A stretch of 7,161 nucleotides of DNA, from NCBI GenBank assembly GCA_017999235.1, contig JAGOBN010000204.1, positions 1-7,161 of the forward strand, given 5' to 3'. The notes under the pieces were generated by a model. That model saw nothing but the letters and a program-made list of their open reading frames with translations, did no database searches and was not told the DNA's origin. Shown in pieces: positions 1 through 5,087 of this stretch; within the stretch, counting starts at the first letter, position 1; each line of letters starts with the position of its first letter. This stretch comes from Anaerolineales bacterium (GTDB lineage Bacteria; Chloroflexota; Anaerolineae; Anaerolineales; UBA6663). Position numbers and translations under genes: made by a program.

Positions 1-777
1 ATCCCGCCCAACTCCATCATCGCCAATCTGCCGTTTCATCCCCACGCCGCCATGTGGTTCGACCACCACATTTCCGAAGAGGCCCGCGGCGCCCACATGA
101 ACGCCCCGTTCAAGGGCCGCTTCGCGGCCGCGCCCAGCGCCGCCCGCCTGATCTACGAGTATTACCACGCCGACCGCCGCCTCCACCCGTTTGCGGACTT
201 GGTGGCCGCCACCGACCGCGTGGACAGCGCCCAGCTCACCCTGGAAGACGTCGTCAACCCAGCTGGCTACGTCCTGCTGGCCTACACCCTCGACCCGCGC
301 GCCGGCCTGGAAGACTTGGACCGCGAGGCGTATTTTTTGCTGCTGTTGGACTGGCTCAAGCATGAGCCGCTGGCCGAAATTTTGAAACGGCCGGAGGTGA
401 AGCGGCTCACCGACCGGCTGCAGGCGGAAGATCAGGCCTGCCGCCAGGTGCTGCGCGACCACTCGCGCCGGGATGGCAATGTGATCGTCACCGATCTGCG
501 CGGCGTGGAGACGCCGGCCGGCAACCGCTTCCTGATCTACACCCTCTTCCCCGAGGCCAACGTTTCGGTGCGCTGCGCGCTGGACGCCGGCGGCGAGGTG
601 GCCACGGTCTCCGTGGGCTACAGCCTGTTCAACCGCACCTGCAAGACCAACATCGGCAACTTGTTGGGCGAATATGGCGGCGGCGGCCTGGTGAGCGTGG
701 GCGCCGCCCGCTTCCCGGCCGGCGAAGCCGAGGCCAAGTTCCAGGCGATCGTGCGCCGGCTGAAGGATGCTGGTTAG
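1..777 (+). CDS. DHH/DHHA1 family phosphoesterase (5'-truncated by window edge)
   Basis: The reading frame is open from the first base to TAG at 775-777, giving 258 visible residues; the true start lies outside. The DHH signature (FDHH, visible residues 20-23) is followed by the acidic motif ATDRVDSA (around residues 70-77), as in DHH phosphoesterases, which use a metal pair to cleave phosphoester or phosphoanhydride bonds. The C-terminal part (about residues 150-258) is a DHHA1 substrate-binding domain ending in a glycine-rich loop, YGGGGL (225-230). Relatives are annotated as exopolyphosphatase-like, oligoribonuclease/NrnA-like or RecJ-like; this short two-domain form fits the NrnA/exopolyphosphatase-like group, but the substrate cannot be read from the sequence. 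The N-terminal DxD metal motifs are not in the window. One oddity is that the usual His after GGG(G) in the DHHA1 loop is Leu here. The next gene overlaps its end by 11 nt, suggesting co-transcription. Confidence 0.9.
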   Translation: MPPNSIIANLPFHPHAAMWFDHHISEEARGAHMNAPFKGRFAAAPSAARLIYEYYHADRRLHPFADLVAATDRVDSAQLTLEDVVNPAGYVLLAYTLDPRAGLEDLDREAYFLLLLDWLKHEPLAEILKRPEVKRLTDRLQAEDQACRQVLRDHSRRDGNVIVTDLRGVETPAGNRFLIYTLFPEANVSVRCALDAGGEVATVSVGYSLFNRTCKTNIGNLLGEYGGGGLVSVGAARFPAGEAEAKFQAIVRRLKDAG

Positions 778-1273
778 CGTGTCCACCCCGCCGCCCCCAG
801 CGTTTCAAGATTACTACCCCGACCATCTCAGCTGGTGTTACGGCTGCGGCCGGCTCAACGAACACGGCCTGCGGATCAAGAGCTACTGGGCCGACGCCGG
901 CGGCGACGACGCGGTCTGCACCTTTACGCCGCTCCCCCAGCACACGGCCGTCCCGGGCTATGTCTACGGCGGTTTGATCGCATCACTGATTGACTGCCAC
1001 TGCACGGGCACGGCGGCAGCGGCCATGTACCGGGCCGCCGGGCGCCCGATGGACTCCCAGCCGCCGTTCCGATTTGTCACCGCCTCCTTGCAGGTGGACT
1101 ATCTGCGCCCCACGCCGCTGGCCGGCCCGCTCACCATCCGCGCCCGCGTCCTGACGATAGCCGGCCGCAAAGTGACGCTGGCGGCCGAGCTCAGCGCGGC
1201 CGGCCAGGTATGCGCGCGCGGCACGGTGGTGGCCGCGCAGATGCCCGAGCGCTTCCTGACCCCGCCGGCCTGA
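767..1273 (+). CDS. Hotdog-fold thioesterase, PaaI-like
   Basis: A 168-residue protein of the length expected for a single hotdog domain. Residues 66-79 (YVYGGLIASLIDCH) match the central helix motif of PaaI/4-hydroxybenzoyl-CoA-type thioesterases, normally HGG followed by an acidic residue; D76 is the likely catalytic-position acid. The stretch TASLQVDYLRPTPLAGPL (106-123) is the typical following beta strand. These enzymes hydrolyse acyl-CoA thioesters in the cytoplasm; the acyl group here is unknown. An N-terminal CYGCG (24-28) precedes the domain, a Cys pair seen in a subset of these proteins. The ATG at 767 lies inside the end of the phosphoesterase gene and has only a weak AAGG upstream; an in-frame GTG at 779 is an alternative, so the start is uncertain. 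The stop is 2 nt from the convergent acetyltransferase stop. Confidence 0.85.
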   Translation: MLVSVSTPPPPAFQDYYPDHLSWCYGCGRLNEHGLRIKSYWADAGGDDAVCTFTPLPQHTAVPGYVYGGLIASLIDCHCTGTAAAAMYRAAGRPMDSQPPFRFVTASLQVDYLRPTPLAGPLTIRARVLTIAGRKVTLAAELSAAGQVCARGTVVAAQMPERFLTPPA

Positions 1274-1285
1274 CCTCAGCCGGCG
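1263..1285. terminator. Hairpin spanning convergent stop codons (possible bidirectional terminator)
   Basis: CGCCGGC (1263-1269) pairs perfectly with GCCGGCG (1279-1285) around a 9-nt loop. The loop contains the thioesterase TGA (1271-1273) and, on the other strand, the acetyltransferase TGA (1276-1278). The position between two convergent operons suggests a shared terminator. Neither side has a proper U-tract, so intrinsic termination would be weak and the function is inferred. Confidence 0.4.
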
Positions 1286-1848
1286 CGGTCTAAAACCCCC
1301 ACGATCTGAAACCAGACCGGCTCCGGGCGCGGGTTGCGCTCCAGGCGCATCCCCAGCCGCCGCATCACGGCCTGCGAACGGACGTTGTCGTAGTCCGTGG
1401 TGGCCACAATCCGGCGCAGGCGCAGTTCCCCAAAGGCGTAGGCGATCAGGGCGCGGGCGGCCTCGGTGGCGTAACCCTGGTTCTGGTGCGCGGTGCGCGT
1501 GGCCCAGAACAGCCCGAATTCCGGCTGGCAGTCTTCGGCTTCGGCCTGGCCGCCGTAGCTGGGCAGGCGCGCCAGCGGGCCGATGATGGGCACCAGCCCC
1601 ACCGCGCCCACGATCTCGCCCGTGGTTCGCAAAACTACGGCCCGGTCGCCGTACGGCGGCTGGGCCAGAACAGCCAGCGCCCGGTAGTTGAGCACGCTCC
1701 ATTCCAGCCAGCGGCGCCGGCCGTCCCGGCTTTCGCCGGTCTGCCACGCTTCGTGATCCAACAACTGATGGCAAACGTCCAGGTCGTCCAGCTCAAAGCC
1801 CCGCACCCGCAGGCGCTCCGTTTCCAGCACCGGCATGGCTAAATTCAT
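1276..1848 (-). CDS. GNAT N-acetyltransferase, RimJ/RimL-like
   Basis: A 190-residue single-domain GNAT enzyme that would transfer acetyl from acetyl-CoA to an amine. It starts with LETERLRVRGFELDDLD (8-24), the usual opening of the RimJ/RimL-like acetyltransferase_3 group. FGLFWATRTAHQNQGYATEA (111-130) carries the QxxGxA-type acetyl-CoA pyrophosphate loop (Q122-A127). NVRSQAVMRRLGMR (155-168) is the C-terminal 'N..S..v...lGm' motif. RimJ and RimL acetylate N-termini of ribosomal proteins, but this group also contains many unrelated modifiers, so the substrate is open. The start is fixed by an ATGA overlap with the methyltransferase stop (1845-1848) and a GGAG 8 nt upstream. A longer in-frame extension up to 2190 only shadows the methyltransferase gene. 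It is the last gene of the minus-strand operon. Confidence 0.85.
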   Translation of the reverse strand: MNLAMPVLETERLRVRGFELDDLDVCHQLLDHEAWQTGESRDGRRRWLEWSVLNYRALAVLAQPPYGDRAVVLRTTGEIVGAVGLVPIIGPLARLPSYGGQAEAEDCQPEFGLFWATRTAHQNQGYATEAARALIAYAFGELRLRRIVATTDYDNVRSQAVMRRLGMRLERNPRPEPVWFQIVGVLDRAG

Positions 1849-2630
1849 GGCGCTGGCTCCGGGCGCCGGCCGATGACCGTAAAGAGGCCATCTGTCGGCT
1901 GGAGCGGCGCGAATGTGAAGCCGCTGTAGACCTGCACCTCCGCCAGGCCGGCCCGCTCGAAGAGCGCGCGCCCCTGGGCCGGCGTGTAAGACCGGGTGGC
2001 CGGCGCCCGGCGGTGGGTTTCTTCCCTGACCACTTGGCCGGCCGCCACGATCTGATAGAGGTCCTCCGTGTCTTCGCACTCGGCGGCTGGATCGTAGCGC
2101 GCACGGGACACCCGCCGCACGGTCGCGCCATCCTCCGGCCGGACCACCGCCTTCTCCCACTCGGACTCCAGCGGATCGCCCGGTTTCCACAGCGTCATGA
2201 GCGGCGCCGCCAGGACGCCGCCCGGCTCCAGGTGCGCGGCCAGGCGCTGCACAGCCAGGAGCGCTTGCGCGGGGTCAATCACCAGTTGCAGGGAGCTGGA
2301 CGGGATCAGGATGGTTCGATACCGGCGCGGCAGATCCAAACTCTCCATCGCCTGCTCAGACAGCCGGGGCTGGAGGCCCTGCGCCGCCGCTTTGGCCCGG
2401 CAGAGGGCCAGCATCTCCGGCGAGTTATCCACGCCGTCGATGTCGATCCCCTGCGCCAGATAATCCAGCAGCAGCCGGCCGGTGCCGCAGCCCACATCCA
2501 GCACGGGCTGACCAAAGCGCTGGATCACGTCCAGGTAGAAAGAGCGGTCCTCCCAGCGGGAGGTGTCGCCGCGCAGCACATCCCACGCTTGGGCCATCAA
2601 TCCTTTGTATTCATAGTCGAAGAGCGTCAT
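1845..2630 (-). CDS. Class I SAM-dependent methyltransferase
   Basis: A 261-residue protein with a Rossmann-fold methyltransferase domain. Motif I VLDVGCGTGRLLL (43-55) binds S-adenosylmethionine; GVDNSPEML (66-74) supplies the acidic residue that binds the ribose hydroxyls. ILIPSSSLQLV (108-118) is the strand-4 region and LEPGGVL (134-140) the usual post-motif turn. The sequence resembles small-molecule or ubiE/glycine-type methyltransferases rather than any known rRNA methyltransferase, so the acceptor is unknown. The start at 2630 is chosen because GGAGG (2642-2638) sits 7 nt upstream; the 48 residues that could be added up to 2774 are low-complexity Arg/Ala-rich shadow of the kinase gene end. 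It lies 59 nt after the kinase and overlaps the acetyltransferase by ATGA, so the two downstream genes are translationally coupled. Confidence 0.88.
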   Translation of the reverse strand: MTLFDYEYKGLMAQAWDVLRGDTSRWEDRSFYLDVIQRFGQPVLDVGCGTGRLLLDYLAQGIDIDGVDNSPEMLALCRAKAAAQGLQPRLSEQAMESLDLPRRYRTILIPSSSLQLVIDPAQALLAVQRLAAHLEPGGVLAAPLMTLWKPGDPLESEWEKAVVRPEDGATVRRVSRARYDPAAECEDTEDLYQIVAAGQVVREETHRRAPATRSYTPAQGRALFERAGLAEVQVYSGFTFAPLQPTDGLFTVIGRRPEPAP

Positions 2631-2637
2631 CGGGTTG

Positions 2638-2642
2638 CCTCC
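2638..2642 (-). promoter_or_regulatory. Shine-Dalgarno that sets the methyltransferase start
   Basis: On the minus strand GGAGG is followed by 7 nt (CAACCCG) and the ATG at 2630. It rules out the longer in-frame start at 2774. Confidence 0.85.
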
Positions 2643-2689
2643 AGCAGATAAAAGCCGCGCTCGGGGTTCAGGGGCCGCCGCCGCATCGG

Positions 2690-3652
2690 TCAGGCCCCTA
2701 CATGCTGGCGCCACAGGTCGCGCGCCACCCGCCGGGCGTCGGCGCGCACCCCGTAGCGGGTGAAGTACCCGCACACGCGGGCCACATCCCGCTCAAACAG
2801 GGCGCGGGCATCTGGATTGGTGCGGGCGTCGATCACCTGCGGGAAGTCGATCAGCGTCAGCGCCTCGTCCCAGTACAGGACGTTGTAGGCGGAGAGGTCG
2901 CCGTGGACCCAGCCGGTCTGCAGGAGCAGACCAACATTGTGCAGCAGGCGCTCGAACAGGCGCGGCGCTTCGGCCGGCGTCAGGGTCACATCGATCAGCG
3001 CCGGGGCCGGCATCGCCTCATCGCCGATATACTCCATCAACAGGGTGTGGCCGCCGTGGCGCACCGGCCGCGGGACGTCGGCGCCGGCCGCGTGCAGCTG
3101 CGCCAGCATCTGATATTCGTACTCCAGCCACGAGGTCTGCTGGGCCTGCAGGCCTTTGCGGCTTTTGCCGGCGATGGCCTTCATCAGCCGCCAGTCCTTG
3201 GGGTTGACGGCGTTGCCGGCCGCGTCCAGCACTGCCCGGCCCTGGCGATACTGCGCGTCGTTCTTCAGGCTGCGGAATTGGCGCGGCCGGTAGAGCTTGG
3301 CGGCCACCAGGTCCAGGCCGGTGGCCGGGTGGGCGCGGCAGCAGTAGACATTGGCCTCCTTGCCGCCCTTGACGCGCCGGGTCACATCCATGATCACCTT
3401 GGCGTCAAAGAACGGCCGCAGGTTGTCCTCGATGTAGGCGCGTTCTTCGCTGGTGGCGTTCAGGCTGGGGCGGAAGACCACGGCCGAGCCGGGCGCGGCG
3501 CCATCATGCAGTTCCACGATCTCGGCCAGGCGGTCCACCCGTCCAGCCTTGGGGTTGAGCCGCGCGCGCGGCCGGGCCGCGCGGGCCGGCCGGCCCTGAT
3601 CGTCCAGTTCCACATGCTCATCCAGAAAAACATCCGGGGAGAAGCCGCTCAT
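2690..3652 (-). CDS. RIO-family atypical protein kinase/ATPase
   Basis: A 320-residue RIO kinase. The flexible, Arg-rich N-terminus (1-75) is followed by the kinase fold. The nucleotide loop is KGGKEANVY (95-103), the ATP-contacting lysine is probably K119 in AAKLYR, the catalytic loop is HGDLSAYN (250-257, Asp252 and Asn257), and the metal-binding loop is LIDFPQVID (267-275, Asp269). All key residues are present, so it should bind ATP. Archaeal and eukaryotic RIO proteins act as ATPases in late small-subunit ribosome maturation; bacterial homologues are known but poorly characterised. The P-loop and catalytic loop look RIO1-like, while the DFPQ loop looks RIO2-like. It starts 3 nt after the rsgA stop, with GGAGG (3665-3661) inside the last rsgA codons, so the two genes are surely co-expressed and probably coupled. 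Confidence 0.93.
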   Translation of the reverse strand: MSGFSPDVFLDEHVELDDQGRPARAARPRARLNPKAGRVDRLAEIVELHDGAAPGSAVVFRPSLNATSEERAYIEDNLRPFFDAKVIMDVTRRVKGGKEANVYCCRAHPATGLDLVAAKLYRPRQFRSLKNDAQYRQGRAVLDAAGNAVNPKDWRLMKAIAGKSRKGLQAQQTSWLEYEYQMLAQLHAAGADVPRPVRHGGHTLLMEYIGDEAMPAPALIDVTLTPAEAPRLFERLLHNVGLLLQTGWVHGDLSAYNVLYWDEALTLIDFPQVIDARTNPDARALFERDVARVCGYFTRYGVRADARRVARDLWRQHVGA

Positions 3653-3655
3653 GGG

Positions 3656-4690
3656 TCAGGCCTCCCGCATCCGCAGATAGCTGCGGTAGCGCCGCTCGCT
3701 CACGGCGCCGGCGGCCACGGCCGCTTTCACGGCGCAGCCCGGCTCATGGGCGTGGGTGCAATCCAGGCCGAACTTGCAGGCCCCCAGATACGGCCGCAGT
3801 TCCACAAAGCCGTAGGCCAGATCCTCCAGGTCCAGGCGGTCCAGGCCGAACTCGCGCATGCCGGGGGTATCCACCACCTGCCCGCCAAAATCCAGGTCGA
3901 ACATCTCCAGGTGGGTGGTGGTGTGCTTGCCCTTGCCGGTGACGGCATTGACGGCTTTGACGCGCAGGCCCAGGCCGGGTTGGAGGGCGTTGAGCAGGGT
4001 GGTCTTACCGGTGCCGGATTTGCCCACGCAGACCGAGAGCCGGCCCCGCAGACAGCCGCGCACCTCCTCCAGGCCGGCGCCGGACTCGGCGCTCACCACC
4101 GCCACGGCGTAGCCAAGGCTCTGGTAAACGCGCACCTCGGTCAGCAGGGCTTCGGCCGCGACCGCCTCGTCCAGCAGATCGGCTTTGGTAAGGCAGATGA
4201 AGGCGCCCACGCCGGCCAGTTCAGCCGCGGCCAGATAACGGTCCAGCAGTTCCCACTTGGGTGCCGGGCCGGCGGCCGTCAGCACCGCCACGATCTGATC
4301 GACGTTCGCGGCGATGACTTGGGATTTGAAGCCGGCTTGGGAGGTGCGGCCGGCGGCGCCGTGATCGCTGGCCGCCCGGCGCGTGAGGGCGTTGCGCCGG
4401 GGCTGGACTTCGGTGATCAGGCCCGTGCCGTCCGGGGCGGCGATGGCGCGCACCACATCCCCCACCGCCACGGGGTCGAGTTCGCGGATCTCTTTGACCT
4501 CGCGCACGCGATGCGCCAGGGACGTGGGCGCGGCGGTGGGGTAGATCAGCACCTTCCGCAGGCGGTTGGAGGTGGAGCACGAGATCAGCTGGCCGGCCGT
4601 GGAGCGGACGGTGTAGCTGCCTTGGGATTTCTTGTACACGGTTCCGATAAAGGTCGGGGAACCGGCCGACGGGTCAAAGTCTGAAGACAT
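3656..4690 (-). CDS. rsgA: Ribosome small subunit-dependent GTPase RsgA (YjeQ)
   Basis: A 344-residue circularly permuted GTPase. An N-terminal OB-fold (about 14-105) is followed by G4 TKAD (168-171), G5 SAESG (200-204), G1 GKSGTGKTT (223-231), the switch GKGKHTTTH (252-260) with the family's HTTT, and G3 DTPG (274-277). A C-terminal zinc site reads Cys305-x5-Cys311-x-His313-x5-Cys319 (in CTHAHEPGCAV). The order G4-G5-G1-G2-G3 is diagnostic of RsgA, which binds the decoding centre of the nearly mature 30S subunit and leaves after GTP hydrolysis. G4 has Thr in place of the usual Asn. An in-frame TAA three codons upstream limits the start to ATG 4690 or later. No clear SD precedes this ATG; translation may depend on a mini-ORF that overlaps it. 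It is the first gene of the operon continuing into the RIO kinase. Confidence 0.97.
   Translation of the reverse strand: MSSDFDPSAGSPTFIGTVYKKSQGSYTVRSTAGQLISCSTSNRLRKVLIYPTAAPTSLAHRVREVKEIRELDPVAVGDVVRAIAAPDGTGLITEVQPRRNALTRRAASDHGAAGRTSQAGFKSQVIAANVDQIVAVLTAAGPAPKWELLDRYLAAAELAGVGAFICLTKADLLDEAVAAEALLTEVRVYQSLGYAVAVVSAESGAGLEEVRGCLRGRLSVCVGKSGTGKTTLLNALQPGLGLRVKAVNAVTGKGKHTTTHLEMFDLDFGGQVVDTPGMREFGLDRLDLEDLAYGFVELRPYLGACKFGLDCTHAHEPGCAVKAAVAAGAVSERRYRSYLRMREA
3661..3665 (-). promoter_or_regulatory. Shine-Dalgarno of the RIO kinase embedded in rsgA
   Basis: GGAGG lies within the last codons of rsgA, 8 nt upstream of the kinase ATG at 3652. A ribosome finishing rsgA would expose or reuse it. 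Confidence 0.8.
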
Positions 4691-4772
4691 GGTGGTTTAG
4701 TCTCGGGGGAGCAAAAAAGCGGCAATGGCAACCGACCGGTGGGCGTGAAACTGTAGGGATGTTGACAGGCAC
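4674..4772 (-). CDS. Putative leader mini-ORF overlapping the rsgA start
   Basis: GTG at 4772 is preceded at 6 nt by a perfect AGGAGG (4784-4779). The 32-codon frame (beginning VPVNIPTVSRPPVG) ends with TGA at 4676-4674, 17 nt inside rsgA in another frame. The SD is better than anything in front of rsgA itself, so a terminating ribosome could restart at or near the rsgA ATG. Codon use is not strongly biased, the peptide has no recognisable family, and it may simply be a leftover SD. It is reported as a candidate only. Confidence 0.25.
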   Translation of the reverse strand: MPVNIPTVSRPPVGCHCRFFAPPRLNHHVFRL

Positions 4773-4789
4773 AGCGCACCTCCTGGAAT

Positions 4790-4825
4790 AAAAAACGGCC
4801 CGGGCGCAGGGGCGCGCCGGGCCGT
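4790..4825 (-). terminator. Intrinsic terminator T2 upstream of rsgA
   Basis: ACGGCCCGG (minus 4825-4817, complement) forms a 9-bp perfect GC-rich stem with the arm at 4803-4795 around a 13-nt loop. It is followed on the minus strand by a run of six T (4795-4790) and then ATT. It terminates minus-strand transcription coming from the promoter at 5058-5029 before it can reach rsgA. Confidence 0.85.
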
Positions 4826-4828
4826 CGG

Positions 4829-4843
4829 GTTGCAGGAGGCAAC
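4829..4843 (-). other. Small hairpin with a CUCCU (anti-Shine-Dalgarno) loop
   Basis: GTTGC and GCAAC form a 5-bp stem whose 5-nt loop reads CTCCT on the minus strand. It sits directly between terminators T1 and T2. The sequence CCTCCTG around the loop is complementary over 7 nt to CAGGAGG at about 4785-4779, the SD of the mini-ORF before rsgA. Confidence 0.45.
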
Positions 4844-4880
4844 AAAAAGGCCGCGGGCTCTTGCTGGAGCGTCCGCGGCC
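4844..4880 (-). terminator. Intrinsic terminator T1 after the 25-codon ORF
   Basis: On the minus strand GGCCGCGG (4880-4873) pairs with CCGCGGCC (4856-4849). An inner GCTC/GAGC stem lies across a 2-nt bulge, with a 6-nt loop. The tract TTTTT (4848-4844) follows. It lies 25 nt past the stop of the small ORF. Confidence 0.88.
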
Positions 4881-4885
4881 GGGGA

Positions 4886-4906
4886 AGCTTACACCAGGGT
4901 GAAGCT
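4886..4906 (-). other. Hairpin overlapping the stop codon of the small ORF
   Basis: On the minus strand AGCTT-CAC pairs with GTG-(T)-AAGCT, with a CCTG loop and a single bulged T. Its 5' arm begins inside the TAG stop (4907-4905), so a ribosome ending the 25-codon ORF would melt or block it. Confidence 0.45.
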
Positions 4907-4982
4907 AGACGGCCAGAGACCCGCTCAGGCAAGGCGCAACTGCGCTGAAAACAGCGGTGACGGATCGATCAGCCTTAGCCAT
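4905..4982 (-). CDS. Small ORF of 25 codons in its own transcription unit
   Basis: ATG at 4982 is preceded at 8 nt by AGGAG within GAAAGGAGA (4998-4990). The frame begins MAKADRSVTAVFSAVA and ends at TAG (4907-4905) after 25 residues. The peptide has a short charged start and an Ala/Val/Ser-rich hydrophobic remainder, with no run of one codon that would mark a classical amino-acid attenuator. It resembles no family I know. Support for translation is contextual: a good promoter about 50-75 nt upstream, a strong SD, and a terminator 25 nt after the stop. It may encode a real micropeptide, serve as a leader peptide for regulation of rsgA, or be the translated part of a small RNA. Confidence 0.5.
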   Translation of the reverse strand: MAKADRSVTAVFSAVAPCLSGSLAV

Positions 4983-5028
4983 CTGCGGGTCTCCTTTCGT
5001 AAAGATTTCAACCGGAATTACGAGCGAG

Positions 5029-5058
5029 AGTGTAGCAAACTCGCGCCCGCGTTGTCAA
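5029..5058 (-). promoter_or_regulatory. Sigma70-type promoter for the small transcript / rsgA leader
   Basis: A perfect TTGACA -35 (5058-5053), an 18-nt spacer and a TACACT -10 (5034-5029) with a TGC extended -10 just upstream. Transcription should start near 5022, giving about a 40-nt untranslated leader before the ATG at 4982. No other convincing minus-strand promoter is seen between here and rsgA. Confidence 0.75.
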
Positions 5059-5063
5059 GCGCC

Positions 5064-5087
5064 AAATCTCAGCCTTTCGGCGGATTT
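5064..5087 (-). other. GAAA-loop hairpin at the 3' end of the lyase gene
   Basis: On the minus strand AAATC-C-GCC-GAAA-GGC-TGA-GATTT folds with a GNRA-type tetraloop, starting inside the TAA stop of the lyase. There is no T-tract after it, and the promoter at 5058 follows at once. It may stabilise or help end the lyase mRNA; this is inferred from sequence only. Confidence 0.35.

Noticed and set aside
1849..2190. N-terminal extension of the acetyltransferase to 2190
   Set aside because: It overlaps over 340 nt of the methyltransferase. The GNAT homology begins right after the ATG at 1848, which has a GGAG and an ATGA overlap.
2631..2774. N-terminal extension of the methyltransferase to an ATG at 2774
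   Set aside because: The added residues are Arg/Ala-rich and overlap the kinase C-terminus in another frame. A strong SD sits at the correct distance from the ATG at 2630.
2702..4684. A 660-codon open frame on the plus strand opposite rsgA and the RIO kinase
   Set aside because: It is the antisense shadow of two clear GC-rich genes. Its translation is His/Gly/Ala/Gln-rich low complexity with no recognisable motif.
4762..4788. Plus-strand promoter starting with a perfect TTGACA at 4762-4767
   Set aside because: The best -10 at 16 nt is TGGAAT, lacking the key A at the second position. No plus-strand gene follows.
4674..4982. One 102-codon gene with a single internal TAG joining the 25-codon ORF to the mini-ORF before rsgA
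   Set aside because: The two are in the same frame with only one stop between them, but the linking segment encodes two perfect terminators with T-tracts, so an open frame there is likely due to GC content.
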